DNA from: Desulfobacterales bacterium
Lineage (GTDB): Bacteria > Desulfobacterota > Desulfobulbia > Desulfobulbales > BM004
Direction of reading: 5' to 3'
DNA: 7,549 nt
Assembly (NCBI GenBank): GCA_030621655.1
Contig: JAUXHH010000075.1
Coordinates: 1 to 7,549, forward strand
Part shown: positions 6,253 through 7,549 of the stretch, in pieces
Numbering within the stretch: the stretch's first letter is position 1
Layout of the letters: the number at the start of each line of letters is the position of its first letter
Notes under the pieces: generated by a model
Databases searched by the model: none
What the model was told of the DNA's origin: nothing
What the model saw: the letters and a program-made list of their open reading frames with translations, nothing else
Translations under genes and position numbers: made by a program

Positions 6253-6297
6253 TCTGCAGTTAATGCAGGCAATATGCTGATTGCCTCAATTAGCAGA
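6253..6297 (+). promoter_or_regulatory. Folded leader upstream of tatD-family gene
   Basis: AGGCAAT (6267-6273) pairs with ATTGCCT (6280-6286) around a 6-nt loop. TCTGC (6253-6257) and GCAGA (6293-6297) can close an outer stem. A competing hairpin, CTGCA (6254-6258) with TGCAG (6264-6268), uses overlapping bases, so alternative folds exist. It ends about 20 nt before the GGAG ribosome binding site (6318-6321). No known riboswitch class is recognised. A CATAAT at 6248-6253 could be a -10 box, in which case the outer stem would be only partly transcribed. Confidence 0.3.
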
Positions 6298-6329
6298 ATC
6301 TGTTAGATAGTCGGCTCGGAGAATATCAT

Positions 6330-7154
6330 ATGGGAAAGAAAAAGAAAAAATCTCCTTTGCCGGTCTTGCCTGCAGGAGTCAGTGTAATTGATACCCATTG
6401 TCATCTTGATATGATCAGTTCAGAAGAGGATATCGGCAAAATAGTCTCCAGGGCTGCTGCCAGAGGCATTTCACGGATTATTACCATTGGTATAGATATT
6501 GAAAGTTCAAAAAAGGCGATAGACATAGCCGAAAAACATGAAACTGTGTACGCTTCCGTAGGTATACATCCTCATAATGTCCAGGGACTTCAAGACAATT
6601 CTTATGACGAACTTGAAAAACTTTGTGATAATAGCAAGGTTGTCGCCTATGGTGAGATTGGTCTTGATTTTGTTAAACAATATGCTCCGCAACATGTGCA
6701 GCTTGAACATTATGCCAGACAGATCGAACTGGCAAAAAAAATGAGGCTCCCCCTGGTGATTCATGACCGTGAAGCCCATGATGAAATTTTGCATTTTTTA
6801 AAAAAAGAAGCCCCCTTTGCTGCTGCAGGAGTGATGCATTGTTTTTCAGGTGACTGGTCACTCGCCAAGCAGGTCCTTGATCTTGGTTTCCTGATTTCCA
6901 TTCCGGGGATCGTGACTTTCAAAAAAGCCTCTACTCTACACGAAGTTGCCCAAAAAATTCCTCTTGATAAACTTATCCTGGAAACTGATGCGCCTTTCTT
7001 GGCACCAGATCCTTACAGGGGCAGGACCAATATACCGGAATACGTGCTCTATACAGCCAGAAAAGTTGCCGGACTTCGCGGTATAACTGTTGAAGAGGTT
7101 GCACGGAGCACAACAGACAATGCTCAAAAACTTTTCAATATCCTAACCCACTGA
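6330..7154 (+). CDS. tatD: TatD-family metal-dependent hydrolase (deoxyribonuclease)
   Basis: The 274-residue TIM-barrel amidohydrolase-superfamily protein belongs to the TatD/YcfH family: metal-dependent 3'-5' exonucleases acting on DNA and, in E. coli, also RNA, linked to repair and turnover. All metal-site motifs are present: DTHCHLD (21-27, H23 and H25), GIHPH (78-82), GEIGLDF (108-114, E109), VIHDREAH (143-150, H145), MHCFSG (169-174, H170) and ETDAPFLAP (218-226, D220). The ATG at 6330 has GGAG 8 nt upstream. Relative to the usual start just before DxHxH, there is an extra N-terminal stretch of about 17 residues beginning MGKKKKKSPLP. The barrel resembles the YcfH-type paralogue more than TatD sensu stricto, so the symbol marks the family. 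A YggS gene begins 27 bp downstream in the same direction, probably in one operon. Confidence 0.95.
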   Translation: MGKKKKKSPLPVLPAGVSVIDTHCHLDMISSEEDIGKIVSRAAARGISRIITIGIDIESSKKAIDIAEKHETVYASVGIHPHNVQGLQDNSYDELEKLCDNSKVVAYGEIGLDFVKQYAPQHVQLEHYARQIELAKKMRLPLVIHDREAHDEILHFLKKEAPFAAAGVMHCFSGDWSLAKQVLDLGFLISIPGIVTFKKASTLHEVAQKIPLDKLILETDAPFLAPDPYRGRTNIPEYVLYTARKVAGLRGITVEEVARSTTDNAQKLFNILTH

Positions 7155-7181
7155 TGGCTTGCAATCATTCTTTCATTGATC

Positions 7182-7549
7182 ATGATACAAGATAATTTGA
7201 CAGCAATAACCAATCGTATCACTGCAGCAGCTCTCCGCGCCAACAGGTCACCTGCTGATATAAAGTTGGTTGCTGTATCCAAACGTATGCCAAGCGAAAA
7301 AATCCTGGAGGCCATAGCAAATGGCCACCATACCTTTGGAGAGAACTATGTCCAGGAGGCTCTTGAAAAAATATCGTTTATAAAAGAAAGTAAGGGTGAA
7401 AATGAAATTTCATTCCATTTTATTGGAAAACTTCAATCCAACAAGGCCAGAAAAGCAGCAGAGACTTTTGATGTTATTGAAACAATTGACAGTCTCAAAC
7501 TTGCCAGAACACTTGAAAAGCATCTTGCATCATTAAACAAAAATCTCAC
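7182..7549 (+). CDS. yggS: YggS/PLPBP pyridoxal-5'-phosphate homeostasis protein, N-terminal part (3' truncated by window)
   Basis: A frame of 122 full codons opens at ATG 7182-7184 and runs off the window without a stop. It matches the PLP-binding protein family (YggS, ProSC, PLPBP), an alanine-racemase-like single TIM barrel that carries PLP and buffers its supply without known catalysis. Visible marks are KLVAVSKRMP (28-37), where K34 is the PLP Schiff-base lysine, FGENYVQEA (52-60) and HFIGKLQSNK (79-88). Full family members have about 220-235 residues, so roughly half is seen. No clear Shine-Dalgarno precedes the ATG. An in-frame TTG two codons upstream is an alternative start with no better support. 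The 27-bp gap after the TatD-family gene suggests co-transcription, possibly with translational coupling. Confidence 0.94.
   Translation, partial: MIQDNLTAITNRITAAALRANRSPADIKLVAVSKRMPSEKILEAIANGHHTFGENYVQEALEKISFIKESKGENEISFHFIGKLQSNKARKAAETFDVIETIDSLKLARTLEKHLASLNKNL

Noticed and set aside
7154..7195. 13-codon ORF starting in TGATG at the end of the TatD-family gene and overlapping the yggS start out of frame
   Set aside because: It has no ribosome binding site and no recognisable product; at most it could help ribosomes reinitiate at yggS.
1..7549. Mobile element, CRISPR array, toxin-antitoxin or defence island
   Set aside because: I saw no transposase, integrase, spaced repeats or defence-family motif; all recognised genes are core metabolic or housekeeping types.

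Overview
The window carries eight protein-coding genes, two of them cut by its edges, with moderate GC content, short intergenic gaps and no insertion sequence, phage gene, CRISPR array, tRNA or rRNA that I can see. The gene set is core metabolic and housekeeping. It includes a DarP/YjgA ribosome factor and a pyruvate-carboxylase-type biotin enzyme of divergent sequence. I read the source as a Gram-negative bacterium, possibly a Desulfobacterota (Desulfobulbales-like) sulfur or sulfate metaboliser. The taxonomic guess rests on protein flavour only and is weak.

Layout, left to right. (1) The 3' part of a biotin-dependent carboxylase (carboxyltransferase plus biotin carrier) on + ends at 1811. 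(2) A convergent intergenic region holds a strong 12-bp hairpin that can terminate transcription from both sides, plus a second, weaker hairpin. (3) A minus-strand pair follows: darP (50S subunit maturation) and then a PPC/DUF296-domain protein whose start overlaps the end of darP by 11 bp. (4) An AT-rich divergent promoter region with overlapping candidate -10 boxes separates darP from an iron-type alcohol dehydrogenase on +. The dehydrogenase leader carries two copies of an 8-mer spaced 11 bp apart. (5) The dehydrogenase runs tail-to-tail into coaBC (minus), with only 3 bp between the stop codons. (6) A small FMN nitroreductase-family gene lies 71 bp upstream of coaBC on the same strand. (7) A 219-bp divergent intergenic region contains a candidate promoter for the nitroreductase and a folded leader in front of (8) a TatD-family hydrolase. 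That gene is followed after 27 bp by the start of a YggS/PLPBP pyridoxal-phosphate homeostasis gene, which runs off the right edge.

Functionally the genes touch central carbon metabolism (carboxylase, alcohol dehydrogenase), cofactors (coenzyme A synthesis, PLP homeostasis, flavin enzymes), ribosome assembly and nucleic-acid turnover. They form at least four transcription units and do not look like one dedicated system. I found no convincing undescribed system. The points most worth a second look are the DarP-DUF296 coupling with a possible His-to-Cys change in a putative metal site, the tandem 8-mer in the dehydrogenase leader, and the divergent carboxyltransferase active-site surroundings.
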